Made by a program: the position numbers and the translations under genes | Shown: positions 19,571 through 28,320 of the stretch, one piece after another | Layout of the letters: each line of letters starts with the position of its first letter | How positions within the stretch are numbered: the first letter of the stretch is position 1 | The notes under the pieces: model-generated | Database searches by the model: none | Told to the model about the DNA's origin: nothing | What the model saw: only the letters and a program-made list of their open reading frames with translations | Origin: AWTP1-18 sp036504515 | GTDB taxonomy: Bacteria > Pseudomonadota > Gammaproteobacteria > Burkholderiales > Rhodocyclaceae | DNA length: 64,000 nucleotides | Assembly (NCBI GenBank): GCA_036504515.1 | Contig: DASXVA010000005.1 | Coordinates: forward strand, 1-64,000 | Reading direction: 5' to 3'

Positions 19571-20929
19571 ATGACCCGAGAGTCCCGCCAGCGTGTGATC
19601 GAGCGGCTGCGCCGCGCCTCCTGGCGGGATATGGTCTTCGTCGGCCTGCCTGCCTTGGTGCTGGTCGTCGCCGCTTTCTGGGCCACTTCCCACTTTATCC
19701 AGCCGGCGCCGCCCAAGCAGTTAGTCCTCGCCAGCGGCGGCCCCGGTGGCGGCTATCAGCGTTACGCTGCGGCCTACAAACCCCTGCTGGAAAAAGAAGG
19801 CATCACTCTGGTCGACAGGCCCACCTCCGGCGCAACGGAAAACCTGGCTCTGCTGCGCAGTTCGGATAACGACGTGGATGCTGGCTTCGTTCAGGGCGGG
19901 ATTGTGGCCCTGCAGGAGGACGACAGCCTTTACTCCCTGGGCGCCCTGTATCAGGAACCGGTCTGGATTTTCTACCGGGAAGCCCGTTTTGAAGGGCAGC
20001 ATCAAAGTGCCCCGGATCGCCTGCTGCAAATCAAGGGCCTGCGCATCGCCGTCGGCAGCAAGGGCAGCGGCAACCGCTTTTTGGCCGAAGAATTATTGCG
20101 CCTCAACGAGATGGACAAGAAGGAAGTTCATCTGCTGGAGGCCGGCGGTCTCGAAGCGGCCGGCGCCCTGGCCAGCGGCAAGGCCGATGTGGCTATCGTC
20201 GTCGGCCCGGTGGAATCTGCCGCTGTCTGGACCCTGTTCTACACCCCGGGCGTCAACGTCATGAGCCTGGCCCAGGCCGAGGCGTATACCCGCAAGTTCT
20301 CCTTTCTCAGCCATCTCGTCCTGCCCCGCGGCAGTGTCGATCTGGTGCGCAACATTCCGGATCGGGACGTTCATCTGGTGGCTCCCACGGCCACCCTGGT
20401 GGTGAAGGACAGCACCCATCCGGCCCTGGTGGATTTGCTGTTGCAGGCCGCAGCGGAAACCCATGGCAGCCATGGCCTGCTGCAGAAAGCCGGCGAATTC
20501 CCCAAGGCCCAGGCCGTGGATTTCCCCCTGTCGCCCCGGGCCGAGCGGTTCTATAAATCCGGCAAGCCTCTATTGCAACGCTATCTGCCCTTCTGGGCCG
20601 CCAACCTGATCGACCGTTTGGTGGTGATGCTGATTCCGCTGTTCGCCGTGCTCTACCCCGTGGCCAAGTTCGCCCCCTCCCTTTACGGCTGGCGCGTGCG
20701 GTCCCGCATTTTCAAGCGCTATGGCGAACTCAAGTTCCTTGAAGCCGATGTCCAGGCCGATGAAACCGGCGCCCAGCGGGACGAGTTCCTCAAACGGATT
20801 GATGCCATCGAGCGGAACGTCTCCCATATTCCCGCCCCCCTGGCCTTCAGCGACATGCTCTACACCCTTCGCGGCCACGTAGATATCGTCCGGGCCGCCA
20901 TCCTTCGCCACGGCCTCAAGGCTGACTAA
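19571..20929 (+). CDS. Membrane-anchored TAXI-family TRAP-type solute receptor
   Basis: This 452-residue protein has an N-terminal membrane helix near residues 23-42 (VFVGLPALVLVVAAFWA), a TAXI/NMT1-like binding domain (LVLASGGPGGGYQRYAAAYK; GLRIAVGSKGSGNRFLAEEL), a second helix near residues 345-365 (RLVVMLIPLFAVLYPVAKF) and about 85 cytoplasmic residues. TAXI proteins bind small acids such as glutamate or 2-oxo acids for TRAP transporters, but no TRAP permease genes lie here. It starts 21 nt after ssb; ATG 19571 is chosen over a TTG at 19553. A sensor or scaffold role is possible. Confidence 0.8.
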   Translation: MTRESRQRVIERLRRASWRDMVFVGLPALVLVVAAFWATSHFIQPAPPKQLVLASGGPGGGYQRYAAAYKPLLEKEGITLVDRPTSGATENLALLRSSDNDVDAGFVQGGIVALQEDDSLYSLGALYQEPVWIFYREARFEGQHQSAPDRLLQIKGLRIAVGSKGSGNRFLAEELLRLNEMDKKEVHLLEAGGLEAAGALASGKADVAIVVGPVESAAVWTLFYTPGVNVMSLAQAEAYTRKFSFLSHLVLPRGSVDLVRNIPDRDVHLVAPTATLVVKDSTHPALVDLLLQAAAETHGSHGLLQKAGEFPKAQAVDFPLSPRAERFYKSGKPLLQRYLPFWAANLIDRLVVMLIPLFAVLYPVAKFAPSLYGWRVRSRIFKRYGELKFLEADVQADETGAQRDEFLKRIDAIERNVSHIPAPLAFSDMLYTLRGHVDIVRAAILRHGLKAD

Positions 20930-20974
20930 GGGTTCTCCCCAAGGTGCCGCAGGTTCTCCTCGCCACCGAATCTT

Positions 20975-20994
20975 TTGTGCGGTAATCCGCACAA
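20975..20994 (+). promoter_or_regulatory. Activator site 1 (perfect palindrome) upstream of the ABC operon
   Basis: TTGTGCGGTAATCCGCACAA is a perfect inverted repeat with 8-bp arms around TAAT. It lies about 140 bp upstream of the predicted sigma-54 start site, a usual distance for an enhancer-binding protein. The DctD-like activator encoded at 25703-27049 is the obvious candidate; from memory the site resembles DctD-type sites, unchecked. Confidence 0.75.
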
Positions 20995-21009
20995 TCCCCT
21001 TCCCGATAT

Positions 21010-21024
21010 TCCGGCAATCCGCAC
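21010..21024 (+). promoter_or_regulatory. Activator site 2, imperfect copy of site 1
   Basis: TCCGGCAATCCGCAC matches the core of site 1 (TGCGGTAATCCGCAC) at 13 of 15 bases. The centres of the two sites are 32 bp apart, about three helical turns, so two activator dimers would bind on the same DNA face. Confidence 0.65.
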
Positions 21025-21098
21025 GGTTTGCCGTCTGCCCATTCGCTCATCTGTTTTAGCCTTGAAGTAAAACAGCCACTTAGCGCCGCCGCCCCAGC

Positions 21099-21114
21099 GG
21101 GCACAGCTCCTGCA
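21099..21114 (+). promoter_or_regulatory. Sigma-54 (RpoN) promoter of the ABC transporter operon
   Basis: GGGCACAGCTCCTGCA matches the -24/-12 consensus TGGCAC-N5-TTGCA with two mismatches. The essential GG (21100-21101) and GC (21112-21113) have the required 10-bp spacing. Transcription would start near 21125, about 59 nt before the ATG of the binding-protein gene. Confidence 0.75.
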
Positions 21115-21183
21115 ATGAAGAAGGCAGAAGCCCGTCACCGGGCCACCCTGAATTGACTTCATCCACACCGAGGAGACACTCAA

Positions 21184-22149
21184 ATGAAAACACGTGTCCT
21201 GCTGTCCGTATTGCTCGTTGCCGCCGCCAGCGGCGTCCAGGCCGAAGACCTGGTCCGCCTGGGCAACCTCAAGTTTGCCCACTATGGCGCCGTGTCCTAC
21301 ATGAAGGAAGTCTGCGGTAAATACGGCGTCAAGATCGACGAGCGCATGTTCCCCAAGGGACCGGACATCATGCCCGCCATCGTCGCCAATGAAATCGATA
21401 TCGCCGCCCTGGCTTCCGACGGCGCCATTTCCGGCCGGGCCAACGGCGTCCCCATCTACACCGTGGCCGGCTTCGCCAAGGGCGGCGCCCGGGTGGTGGC
21501 GGAAGTCAGCTCCGGCATCAAGACTCTGAAGGATTTGAAGGGCAAGAAGGTCGGCGTGACCCGGGGCGGCATGCAGGAAATCCTGCTTCTGGCCGAACTG
21601 GAAAAGGCCGGCCTGACCTGGTCCGACAAGGGCGGCAAGGATGTGACCATTGTCTATCTGGCCTTCGCCGACCTGAATCAGGCCCTGGCCGCTAAGCAAA
21701 TCGACGCCATGTGTCAGTCCGAACCCCAGTCTTCTCAGGCCATCAACAAGAAATTTGGTGTTGAGGTGATGAAGCCCTACGACACCCCCATGGGCGAACC
21801 CTATCGCCTGCTGGTCATGAGCGAGAAGATGTACAACGAAAAGAAGGATGTGGCCCAGCGGGTGATGAAGTGTTTCGTCGAAGCCACCGCCACCTTCAAC
21901 AAGGATATGGCCCTGGCCGAGCGTTATGTGAAGGACCAGATGTTCAAGGGCCAGATCACCTCCCAGGACTTCCGCGACGCCATGGATAACGCCGACTACA
22001 CCTACGACGTCAGCACCGAGCACATCGACACGGTGACCGGCATGATGCAGAAGTTCGGCGTGGGTCGCATGGCCAATCCGCCCAAGGCCAGCGACTGGGT
22101 CAAGCTCGACCTGCTGCAAAAAGCCAAGACTGATCTCAAGGTGAAGTAA
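21184..22149 (+). CDS. ABC transporter periplasmic substrate-binding protein (NitT/TauT family)
   Basis: This 321-residue protein has a Sec signal peptide (residues 1-20, cleaved after GVQA). The mature part is an NMT1/SsuA-like binding domain, with GPDIMPAIVANEIDIAALA and LKDLKGKKVGVTRGGMQEIL (both near the limit) as typical strand-helix elements and a DAMCQSEPQSSQA hinge region. It would capture a small organic solute and deliver it to the permease. The substrate cannot be read from the sequence; the DctB-like sensor encoded downstream suggests a carboxylate. GAGGAGA precedes the ATG. Confidence 0.85.
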   Translation: MKTRVLLSVLLVAAASGVQAEDLVRLGNLKFAHYGAVSYMKEVCGKYGVKIDERMFPKGPDIMPAIVANEIDIAALASDGAISGRANGVPIYTVAGFAKGGARVVAEVSSGIKTLKDLKGKKVGVTRGGMQEILLLAELEKAGLTWSDKGGKDVTIVYLAFADLNQALAAKQIDAMCQSEPQSSQAINKKFGVEVMKPYDTPMGEPYRLLVMSEKMYNEKKDVAQRVMKCFVEATATFNKDMALAERYVKDQMFKGQITSQDFRDAMDNADYTYDVSTEHIDTVTGMMQKFGVGRMANPPKASDWVKLDLLQKAKTDLKVK

Positions 22150-22163
22150 GCGAAAGCCAAAAC

Positions 22164-22982
22164 ATGAACGCAAAAATCAAAGCATTCTTCACCGGCATCA
22201 TCGTGCCCCTGGTGGCCGTCCTCCTCTGGGAAGGGGCGGCCCGGGCCGGGTTCTTCTCTCCGGTGGTATTGCCCGCTCCCTCTGCCGTCGCCATCAAGTG
22301 GTGGCAGTATCTGGCGCCGGCCTTGCCCTGGGACTCGACCCAGCAATCCTGGTTGGCCTGGCTGTTTTCCGGGGAGATGATCGACGATGCCATCGGTAGT
22401 CTCTACCGGGTGGTAGTGGGTTTTATTGTTGGCGCCGTACTGGCCTTGCCCCTTGGCTTGCTGATGGGGGCCAGTACGCGCATCTACGCCCTGTGCAATC
22501 CCCTGGTGCAAGTGCTGCGGCCGATTCCTCCCATCGCCTACATTCCTTTGGCGATCCTCTGGTTCGGTCTGGGCAATCCGCCTTCGGTGTTCCTCATCGC
22601 CATCGGCGCTTTCTTCCCCATCCTGATGAACACCATCGCCGGGGTACGCCACGTGGACGGAATCTACCTGCGGGCCGCCCGCAACCTGGGCGTCGGCCAA
22701 TGGACCTTGTTCACCCGGATCATGCTGCCCGCAGCTACGCCCTACATCCTGGCCGGGGTCCGCATCGGCATCGGTACCGCCTTCATCGTGGTGATCGTTT
22801 CCGAAATGATCGCCGTGAACAATGGCCTCGGCTTCCGCATCCTTGAGGCCCGGGAGTTCATGTGGTCCGACAAGATCATCGCCGGCATGTTCACCATCGG
22901 CCTCCTCGGCCTTGCCCTGGATACCGCCGTAAGCGCCCTCAACAACTACCTGCTGCGCTGGCATCGCGGCCTTGAGCATTGA
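22164..22982 (+). CDS. ABC transporter permease (NitT/TauT family)
   Basis: This 272-residue inner-membrane protein has about six helices and the BPD_transp_1 EAA-like loop (YLRAARNLGVGQWTLFTRI, then MLPAATP) that couples to the ATPase. It begins 14 nt after the binding-protein gene and precedes the ATPase gene. It resembles SsuC/TauC-type permeases. Confidence 0.88.
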   Translation: MNAKIKAFFTGIIVPLVAVLLWEGAARAGFFSPVVLPAPSAVAIKWWQYLAPALPWDSTQQSWLAWLFSGEMIDDAIGSLYRVVVGFIVGAVLALPLGLLMGASTRIYALCNPLVQVLRPIPPIAYIPLAILWFGLGNPPSVFLIAIGAFFPILMNTIAGVRHVDGIYLRAARNLGVGQWTLFTRIMLPAATPYILAGVRIGIGTAFIVVIVSEMIAVNNGLGFRILEAREFMWSDKIIAGMFTIGLLGLALDTAVSALNNYLLRWHRGLEH

Positions 22983-22995
22983 ACGGAATCGCGCC

Positions 22996-23787
22996 ATGAC
23001 TCAGATCGTCGTTACCAACGTACAAAAAGTTTTCAAGACCAAGGACCGGGATGTGGTGGCCCTGCGGGACATCAATCTCGACATCACCAAGGGCGAGTTC
23101 GTCTGCCTGCTGGGTCCCTCCGGCTGCGGCAAGTCCACCCTGCTCAATGCCGTGGCGGGGTTTTCCCTGCCCACCGGCGGCGTCATTACCGTGGATGGCA
23201 AGGCCGTCACCGAGCCCGGCCCCGACCGGGGCATGGTGTTCCAGGAGTACGCCCTGTTCCCCTGGATGACCGTGGCCCAGAACATCGCCTTCGGCATGGA
23301 AGTGCAGCACAAGCCCAAGGGCGAAATCAGCGCCAAGGTGGATCAGTTGCTGGAGGTGCTCAAGCTCAAGGATTTCCGCGACCGCTTTCCCAAGGACCTG
23401 TCCGGCGGCATGCGGCAGCGGGTGGCCATCGCCCGGGTGCTGGGTATGGATTCCCCCATCATGCTGATGGACGAACCCTTCGGCGCCCTGGATGCCCTGA
23501 CCCGGCGCAACCTGCAGGACGAGCTGCTGCGGATCTGGAAGGAGTTCGGCAAGACCATCCTCTTCGTCACCCATTCCATCGAAGAGTCCATCTATCTGGC
23601 CGACCGCATCATCGTCATGACCTATCGCCCCGGCACCATCAAGCGCGACCAGCGGGTCACCATGGCCCGGCCGCGGGACCCTTCGGCCCCCGAGTTCAAT
23701 GAACTCAAGCGCGAACTGGGCTTGCTGGTGATGGAAGAGCAGCAGCGCCATGCTGCCGATGAGTTGAAACTGGCCGCGGTGGATTGA
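22996..23787 (+). CDS. ABC transporter ATP-binding protein (NitT/TauT family)
   Basis: A 263-residue ATPase with Walker A GPSGCGKST near residue 40, Q-loop (VFQEYALFPWMT), signature LSGGMRQRVAIARVL, Walker B IMLMDEPFGALD and the switch His in VTHSIEES. The ATG at 22996 gives MTQIVVTNVQKVF; an upstream in-frame TTG inside the permease gene is not needed. It completes the three-gene transporter. Confidence 0.9.
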   Translation: MTQIVVTNVQKVFKTKDRDVVALRDINLDITKGEFVCLLGPSGCGKSTLLNAVAGFSLPTGGVITVDGKAVTEPGPDRGMVFQEYALFPWMTVAQNIAFGMEVQHKPKGEISAKVDQLLEVLKLKDFRDRFPKDLSGGMRQRVAIARVLGMDSPIMLMDEPFGALDALTRRNLQDELLRIWKEFGKTILFVTHSIEESIYLADRIIVMTYRPGTIKRDQRVTMARPRDPSAPEFNELKRELGLLVMEEQQRHAADELKLAAVD

Positions 23788-23795
23788 AGCCCGTC

Positions 23796-23830
23796 GGCGT
23801 CATGGTGCTTCCTTGAGGCATCATGACGCC
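23796..23830 (+). terminator. Hairpin between the ABC operon and the sensor kinase gene
   Basis: GGCGTCATG (23796-23804) and CATGACGCC (23822-23830) form a perfect 9-bp stem, extended by GTGC/GCAT with a G-U pair, around a 9-nt loop. No T tract follows. It may reduce read-through from the transporter genes into the regulatory genes or protect the transporter mRNA. Confidence 0.55.
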
Positions 23831-23855
23831 ATGAAGTGCCTTTGCATTCCTTTCC

Positions 23856-25685
23856 ATGAGGCCTAGCCCCTTGCTCAAAAACCGTTGGTTATTGCTGTCA
23901 GGGGCGGTGCTGGTGTGCCTTGCCACCTCCTTCGGCGCCTACAGCCTGTTCCAGGCCCATGCCCTGGCACACCTGCAGGAAGCCAATGGCCAGCGGCTCG
24001 ATTTCTACGCCGCCAGCCTGGAAAGCACCCTCGCCAAACACGAGCCTTTGCCCTATCTGGCCGGTCTTGAGCGGGATGTCCTGACGGCTCTGGCGAATCC
24101 TCGGGACAAGGCTGCCATAGCCGCGGCGAACCATTACCTGGCTACCGTCCAGCGCCAAACCCGCGTCTCCGCCATTTACCTGCTCGATGCCAGCGGCCTG
24201 ACCCTGGCCGCCAGCAACTGGAACAAATCCCAGTCCTTCGTCGGTCAGCGCTACACCTTCCGTCCCTATTTCCGCGAGGCCATGGCCGGTGGTACCGGGC
24301 GCTTCTACGCCGTGGGTGCCACCACCCGGGAGCCGGGTTATTTCATCGCCGCTCCCGTCAAACTGCAGGGGCGCATTCAGGGCGTCGTTGTGGTCAAGGT
24401 CAATCTCGACGAGTTCGAAGAAGACCTGGGCAAGAGCGGCGACCACATCGCCCTGGCCGATAGCGCTGGTGTGCTGTTCCTGTCCGCCGTGGCCGAATGG
24501 AAGTACCGCACCCTCGGCCCCTTGCCGCCCGAGTTGGCGCTGCGCCTGGCCGAAACCCGGCAGTATGGCGATCACCCCCTTGCCGCGTTGATTCCCGGTC
24601 TGCGGCTGGATGGCGATCAGTTGGCCCAGCCCGTGAGGTTCACCGCGCCGCCCCTGCGTGGCAGTCACCTGCTGTTGTCCCGACCGGTGGGTCCCCTCAA
24701 CTGGCGCATGCTGTCCTTCATTGATCTGACCGAAGTGCGCCAGACCGCTTCCGGGCAAGCGGCGGCGGTGGGTTTTGCCTTGGCTTTCATTCTGGCTTTG
24801 CTCGGTTTCCGTCGCCTTCACGCCGACCAGCGCGAAGAGCGGCAGGCTTCCGCCGCGGCCCTGCAACGGGTGCACGATGAGCTGGAACAACGCATCGCCG
24901 AACGCACCGATGACCTGACCAGTGCCAATCAACGACTCCATGATCGGCTGGAGGATTTGCAGAAAGCCGAGTCCATCCTGCGCCAGACCCGGGACGATGC
25001 GGTCCAGGCCGGCAAGTTGGCCGTGCTGGGGCAACTGGCTGCCGGCATCACCCATGAGATCAATCAACCCCTCGCCGCGCTGACTACGCTCTCCAGCAAT
25101 GCCGTCAAATTTCTGGAGCGGGGCGACCAGGGTGAAGTCCGCGACAACCTGCACCTGATCGAAGAACTGGCCCAGCGCATGGGCCGCATCGTCGGCCAGT
25201 TCAAAGCCTTCGCCCGCAAAGCGCCAGCCGAACTGACCAGCGTGAATGTGAACGAATCCATTACCTTGGCCGGTGTCATCGTCGAACAGCGCCGCCAGGA
25301 AATCGAAGCCGTCATCACCAGCGATCTGCCTGCGGAAACCCTCTGGGTCCGGGCCGATGCGGTGCGACTGGAGCAGGTACTGGTCAATCTGATGAAGAAC
25401 GGCCTGGAAGCCATGGCCCGGCAACCCGCACCGCAACTGTTACTCAGCGCCCGGCGGGAAGAGGGCAAGGTTCGTCTCAGCCTGCGCGACAACGGCCCCG
25501 GCATCGCCGCCGAAGCCTTGCCCCATTTATTCGAGCCCTTCTATTCCACCAAGTCCTCCACGGAAGGTCTGGGCCTGGGCCTGGCGATTTCCCGCGCCAT
25601 TGTCGAAAGCTTCGGCGGCACCCTCACGGCCGGCAACCTGCCGGAAGGGGGCGCGGAGTTCGTTATCATGCTCGATCCCGCCTGA
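23856..25685 (+). CDS. DctB-like sensor histidine kinase
   Basis: This 609-residue kinase has an N-terminal helix (residues 10-28), a periplasmic double-PAS (dCACHE) domain (residues 30-290; SFVGQRYTFRPYFREAMAG is the typical PDC loop), a second helix near residue 300, a coiled coil (330-385) and the kinase core. The H-box is AAGITHEINQPLAAL with His400; the N-box contains Asn515; the G boxes are DNGPGI and EGLGLGLAIS. DctB relatives sense C4-dicarboxylates or similar acids. It overlaps nothing and is followed 2-17 nt later by its response regulator. Confidence 0.9.
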   Translation: MRPSPLLKNRWLLLSGAVLVCLATSFGAYSLFQAHALAHLQEANGQRLDFYAASLESTLAKHEPLPYLAGLERDVLTALANPRDKAAIAAANHYLATVQRQTRVSAIYLLDASGLTLAASNWNKSQSFVGQRYTFRPYFREAMAGGTGRFYAVGATTREPGYFIAAPVKLQGRIQGVVVVKVNLDEFEEDLGKSGDHIALADSAGVLFLSAVAEWKYRTLGPLPPELALRLAETRQYGDHPLAALIPGLRLDGDQLAQPVRFTAPPLRGSHLLLSRPVGPLNWRMLSFIDLTEVRQTASGQAAAVGFALAFILALLGFRRLHADQREERQASAAALQRVHDELEQRIAERTDDLTSANQRLHDRLEDLQKAESILRQTRDDAVQAGKLAVLGQLAAGITHEINQPLAALTTLSSNAVKFLERGDQGEVRDNLHLIEELAQRMGRIVGQFKAFARKAPAELTSVNVNESITLAGVIVEQRRQEIEAVITSDLPAETLWVRADAVRLEQVLVNLMKNGLEAMARQPAPQLLLSARREEGKVRLSLRDNGPGIAAEALPHLFEPFYSTKSSTEGLGLGLAISRAIVESFGGTLTAGNLPEGGAEFVIMLDPA

Positions 25686-25702
25686 CCTTGAGCCGCAACA
25701 CC

Positions 25703-27049
25703 ATGATCGTGGAGCAGAACGTATTTCTCATTGAGGACGATGCCGCCGTACGCAAAGGCTGCGAACAATCCCTGCGCCTCGCCGACATTCCCGTCCGGGT
25801 TTTTGCCGATGCCGAGTCGGCCCTGGCGGCCTTGAACGATGGCTTGCCCGGCACCGTGATCACGGATGTGCGCCTGCCTGGCCAGGACGGTTTTGCCGTG
25901 CTGGAAAACCTCCAGCAAAGGGACCGGGAACTGCCGGTGATCCTGGTCACCGGCCACGGCGACGTGACCATGGCCGTGCACGCCATGCGTGACGGTGCCT
26001 ACGATTTCATCGAAAAACCCTTCACCCCGGATCGTCTGGTGGAGGTGGCCCGCCGCGCTCTGGAGCGACGCCACCTGTGGCTGGAGAATTGCCGCCTGCG
26101 GGACCAGTTGGGCATGGCCGGCGCCTTGCCCCGCATCGGCCAATCCCCCGCCATGCAGCAGGTGCAGCAACTGATCCACGCCCTCGCCCCCACCGATGTG
26201 GACATCCTCATCAATGGCGAAACGGGCACCGGCAAGGAAGTCGTCGCCAGTGCCATCCACGCCGCCAGCGGCCGCAAAGGGCCCTTCGTGGCCCTCAACT
26301 GCGGCGCCTTGCCCGAGACGGTTTTCGAAAGTGAAATCTTCGGCCACGAAGCCGGGGCCTTCACCGGTGCCAGCAAGCGGCGGGTGGGCAAGATCGAATA
26401 CGCCAGCGGCGGCACCCTGTTCCTCGACGAAATCGAAAGCATGCCCCTGGACATGCAGGTCAAATTGCTGCGGGTGTTGCAGGATCGCCTCGTGGTCCGC
26501 CTCGGCAGCAATACCCCGGTGCCGGTGGAATGCCGCGTCATTGCGGCGAGCAAGGCAGACCTCAAGGTGGAGGCCGAAGCCGGACGCTTCCGCCCCGACC
26601 TTTACTACCGGCTCAACGTGGTCAGCATCGACCTGCCGCCCCTGCGGGCAAGGCGGGACGACATTCCCTTCCTCCTGGCCGGTTTTCTGCACAGCGCCGG
26701 CCAGCGTTTCGACCGCCCGGCCCCCACCTGGACGCCGGCAGACATGGCCCGCTGGCAAGCCTACGACTGGCCCGGCAATGTGCGGGAATTGAAGAACGTC
26801 GCCGAACGCTTCTGCCTCGGTCTGCCTGACGGATTGACGACGGCCCCCGTTGCGGCGGTGGAGCAAGCCCCTGGTGCCTCATCCCTCTCCAGCAAGCTGG
26901 AACAGGCCGAGCGCGGCTTCATTGAAGCGGCCCTGAAAGAAGCCGAAGGCCAGGTCGCCCGGGCTGCTGAACTGTTGCAACTGCCGCGCAAGACCCTGTA
27001 CGACAAGCTGGCGCGGCTGGGCATTGAGGCGGAACGGTTCCGGGGCTGA
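25703..27049 (+). CDS. DctD-like sigma-54-dependent response regulator
   Basis: This 448-residue activator has a receiver domain (acid pocket IEDD, phospho-acceptor Asp55 in TDVRLPG, Lys in EKPF), an AAA+ domain with Walker A GETGTGKE, the sigma-54 contact loop GAFTGA, Walker B FLDEI, and a C-terminal Fis-type helix-turn-helix (VARAAELLQLPRKTLYDKLA). The ATG at 25703 is chosen over a TTG at 25688. With the kinase it should activate the sigma-54 promoter at 21099 through the paired palindromic sites. Confidence 0.92.
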   Translation: MIVEQNVFLIEDDAAVRKGCEQSLRLADIPVRVFADAESALAALNDGLPGTVITDVRLPGQDGFAVLENLQQRDRELPVILVTGHGDVTMAVHAMRDGAYDFIEKPFTPDRLVEVARRALERRHLWLENCRLRDQLGMAGALPRIGQSPAMQQVQQLIHALAPTDVDILINGETGTGKEVVASAIHAASGRKGPFVALNCGALPETVFESEIFGHEAGAFTGASKRRVGKIEYASGGTLFLDEIESMPLDMQVKLLRVLQDRLVVRLGSNTPVPVECRVIAASKADLKVEAEAGRFRPDLYYRLNVVSIDLPPLRARRDDIPFLLAGFLHSAGQRFDRPAPTWTPADMARWQAYDWPGNVRELKNVAERFCLGLPDGLTTAPVAAVEQAPGASSLSSKLEQAERGFIEAALKEAEGQVARAAELLQLPRKTLYDKLARLGIEAERFRG

Positions 27050-27070
27050 TCTTCCCCAAGCCCTACGGGA

Positions 27071-28051
27071 TCATTTTTGCGGTACATCCGCCATGGTCAG
27101 GGCCAGTTCCGCAATGGCGTCCTTGCGCAGGAATACCACTCCCGGATGGGACTTGGCGTAACTGATGAAGTCACTCAACACTTTGACCCTGGCGGGAGTG
27201 CCGCTGATGCGGTCATGGGTTGAAATCGACATCATGCGGCGGCGGTAGCTGGCTTCTTCGTAGAGCTGGTCGAATTCATTCTTCAGGTCCTGGCCGAATC
27301 CGCTCGTTGTGAGCGGGCCTTCTGCACCGTAGCGCGCAATATCGTTGTTGCGCAAGGTATAGGGCACGATGGCGAAGGGTTTGCCGTTGACCAAGGTGGT
27401 CATGGGCTCGTCGGCCGACAGGTCATCAATGTGGTAACGGAAGCCCAAGGATTGAAGGATGCCCAGGGTGCGCGGTGTGCCTCGCAGCCAGAAGGCATTG
27501 AAGCCCGTGGGGCGTGTCCCTGTGGCGCGCTCGATGGCCTCGATGTTCTGCTGATAGGAAAGACGTTCCTCGGCCTCATTCAAGGTCCAGTGAGGCGTCC
27601 AGGTCTGACCGTGGGCCGCTGCCTCATGACCGCGTTCAACAATTTCCTTAGCCAGTGCCGGATGAAGCTCTACGGCCTTGCCCACCATATGGGATGTGAC
27701 AGGAATATGGTGCCGTTCCCAGAGGTCAAGCAACCGAGGAATACCTTCGCGGATGCCGTATTCAAACCAGCTGCGGGCCGGGAGGTCGGGAACGGCTTCA
27801 ACCAGGGGCGGAAAAGGAGCGCCGTTGTTGTATTCGCTTTGGGCTCCGGCTTCGAATTGCATCGATAGCGAAATAACCAGCCGGATTCCCTCGGGCCAAA
27901 AGGGCCCTCGGCTTATGCGGCGACGTGGTGGATTTGCGTCGACACTGGTGGCCGAAACGGGGTTGCTGGTGACCATGGCCACTGCTCCGGCGAGACTTGC
28001 GGCGGTCTGGATGAATTGGCGGCGACTGGGCCGGGGAGTGGATGTGTCCAT
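27071..28051 (-). CDS. Tat-exported polysaccharide deacetylase-family protein (PuuE-like)
   Basis: This 326-residue protein starts with a twin-arginine signal (SRRQFIQTAASLAGAVAM). The rest is a NodB-type barrel. RLVISLSMQFEAGAQ replaces the usual TFDDG strand, as in PuuE/HpPgdA-like members, and GHEAAAHGQTW supplies the metal His pair. It may hydrolyse an amide such as an allantoin-like ureide or act on a cell-wall sugar; the context does not decide. It stands alone and converges with the response regulator gene. A possible -10 (GATAAT, complement at 28084-28089) lies upstream. Confidence 0.8.
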   Translation of the reverse strand: MDTSTPRPSRRQFIQTAASLAGAVAMVTSNPVSATSVDANPPRRRISRGPFWPEGIRLVISLSMQFEAGAQSEYNNGAPFPPLVEAVPDLPARSWFEYGIREGIPRLLDLWERHHIPVTSHMVGKAVELHPALAKEIVERGHEAAAHGQTWTPHWTLNEAEERLSYQQNIEAIERATGTRPTGFNAFWLRGTPRTLGILQSLGFRYHIDDLSADEPMTTLVNGKPFAIVPYTLRNNDIARYGAEGPLTTSGFGQDLKNEFDQLYEEASYRRRMMSISTHDRISGTPARVKVLSDFISYAKSHPGVVFLRKDAIAELALTMADVPQK

Positions 28052-28271
28052 GGATGATTCCTCTGTGTGTTTCGCGTTGAGGAATTATCAGTATTTCAAT
28101 CTGGGAAAAAATGCCTGATTCATGACAAGCATTTGTTCCGTAAAGTTGAAGATCTCCCCGCGTTGGGCTAAGGCGTAGTGATGGGGAAAAGTAATCGCTG
28201 CCACCGGCCAGATTTAACGGGGGCTGGATGCTGTTACAGCCGCTATTGATGAAAGATCAACGCTGAAATAA

Positions 28272-28299
28272 AAATGGCGCGGAGATGTCCGCGCCATTT
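28272..28299 (-). terminator. Rho-independent terminator of the yraN-rfaE2 operon
   Basis: A perfect 12-bp stem (28272-28283 with 28288-28299, loop GATG) is followed on the minus strand by TTTTATTT. It lies 21 nt after the rfaE2 stop. The remaining 220 bp up to the deacetylase start show no further gene. Confidence 0.9.
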
Positions 28300-28320
28300 C
28301 ATGAGTTTCTGTTGTGCAGC

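Noticed and set aside
25541..26866. A 441-codon open frame antisense to the sigma-54 activator, and a 512-codon one antisense to the kinase (23898-25436)
   Set aside because: Both mirror GC-rich third-position bias of the real genes and encode Gly/His-rich nonsense.
27076..27092. TGCGGTACATCCGC, similar to the activator palindrome
   Set aside because: The spacer is a different length and it lies in the 3' coding end of the deacetylase gene, with no promoter downstream to control.
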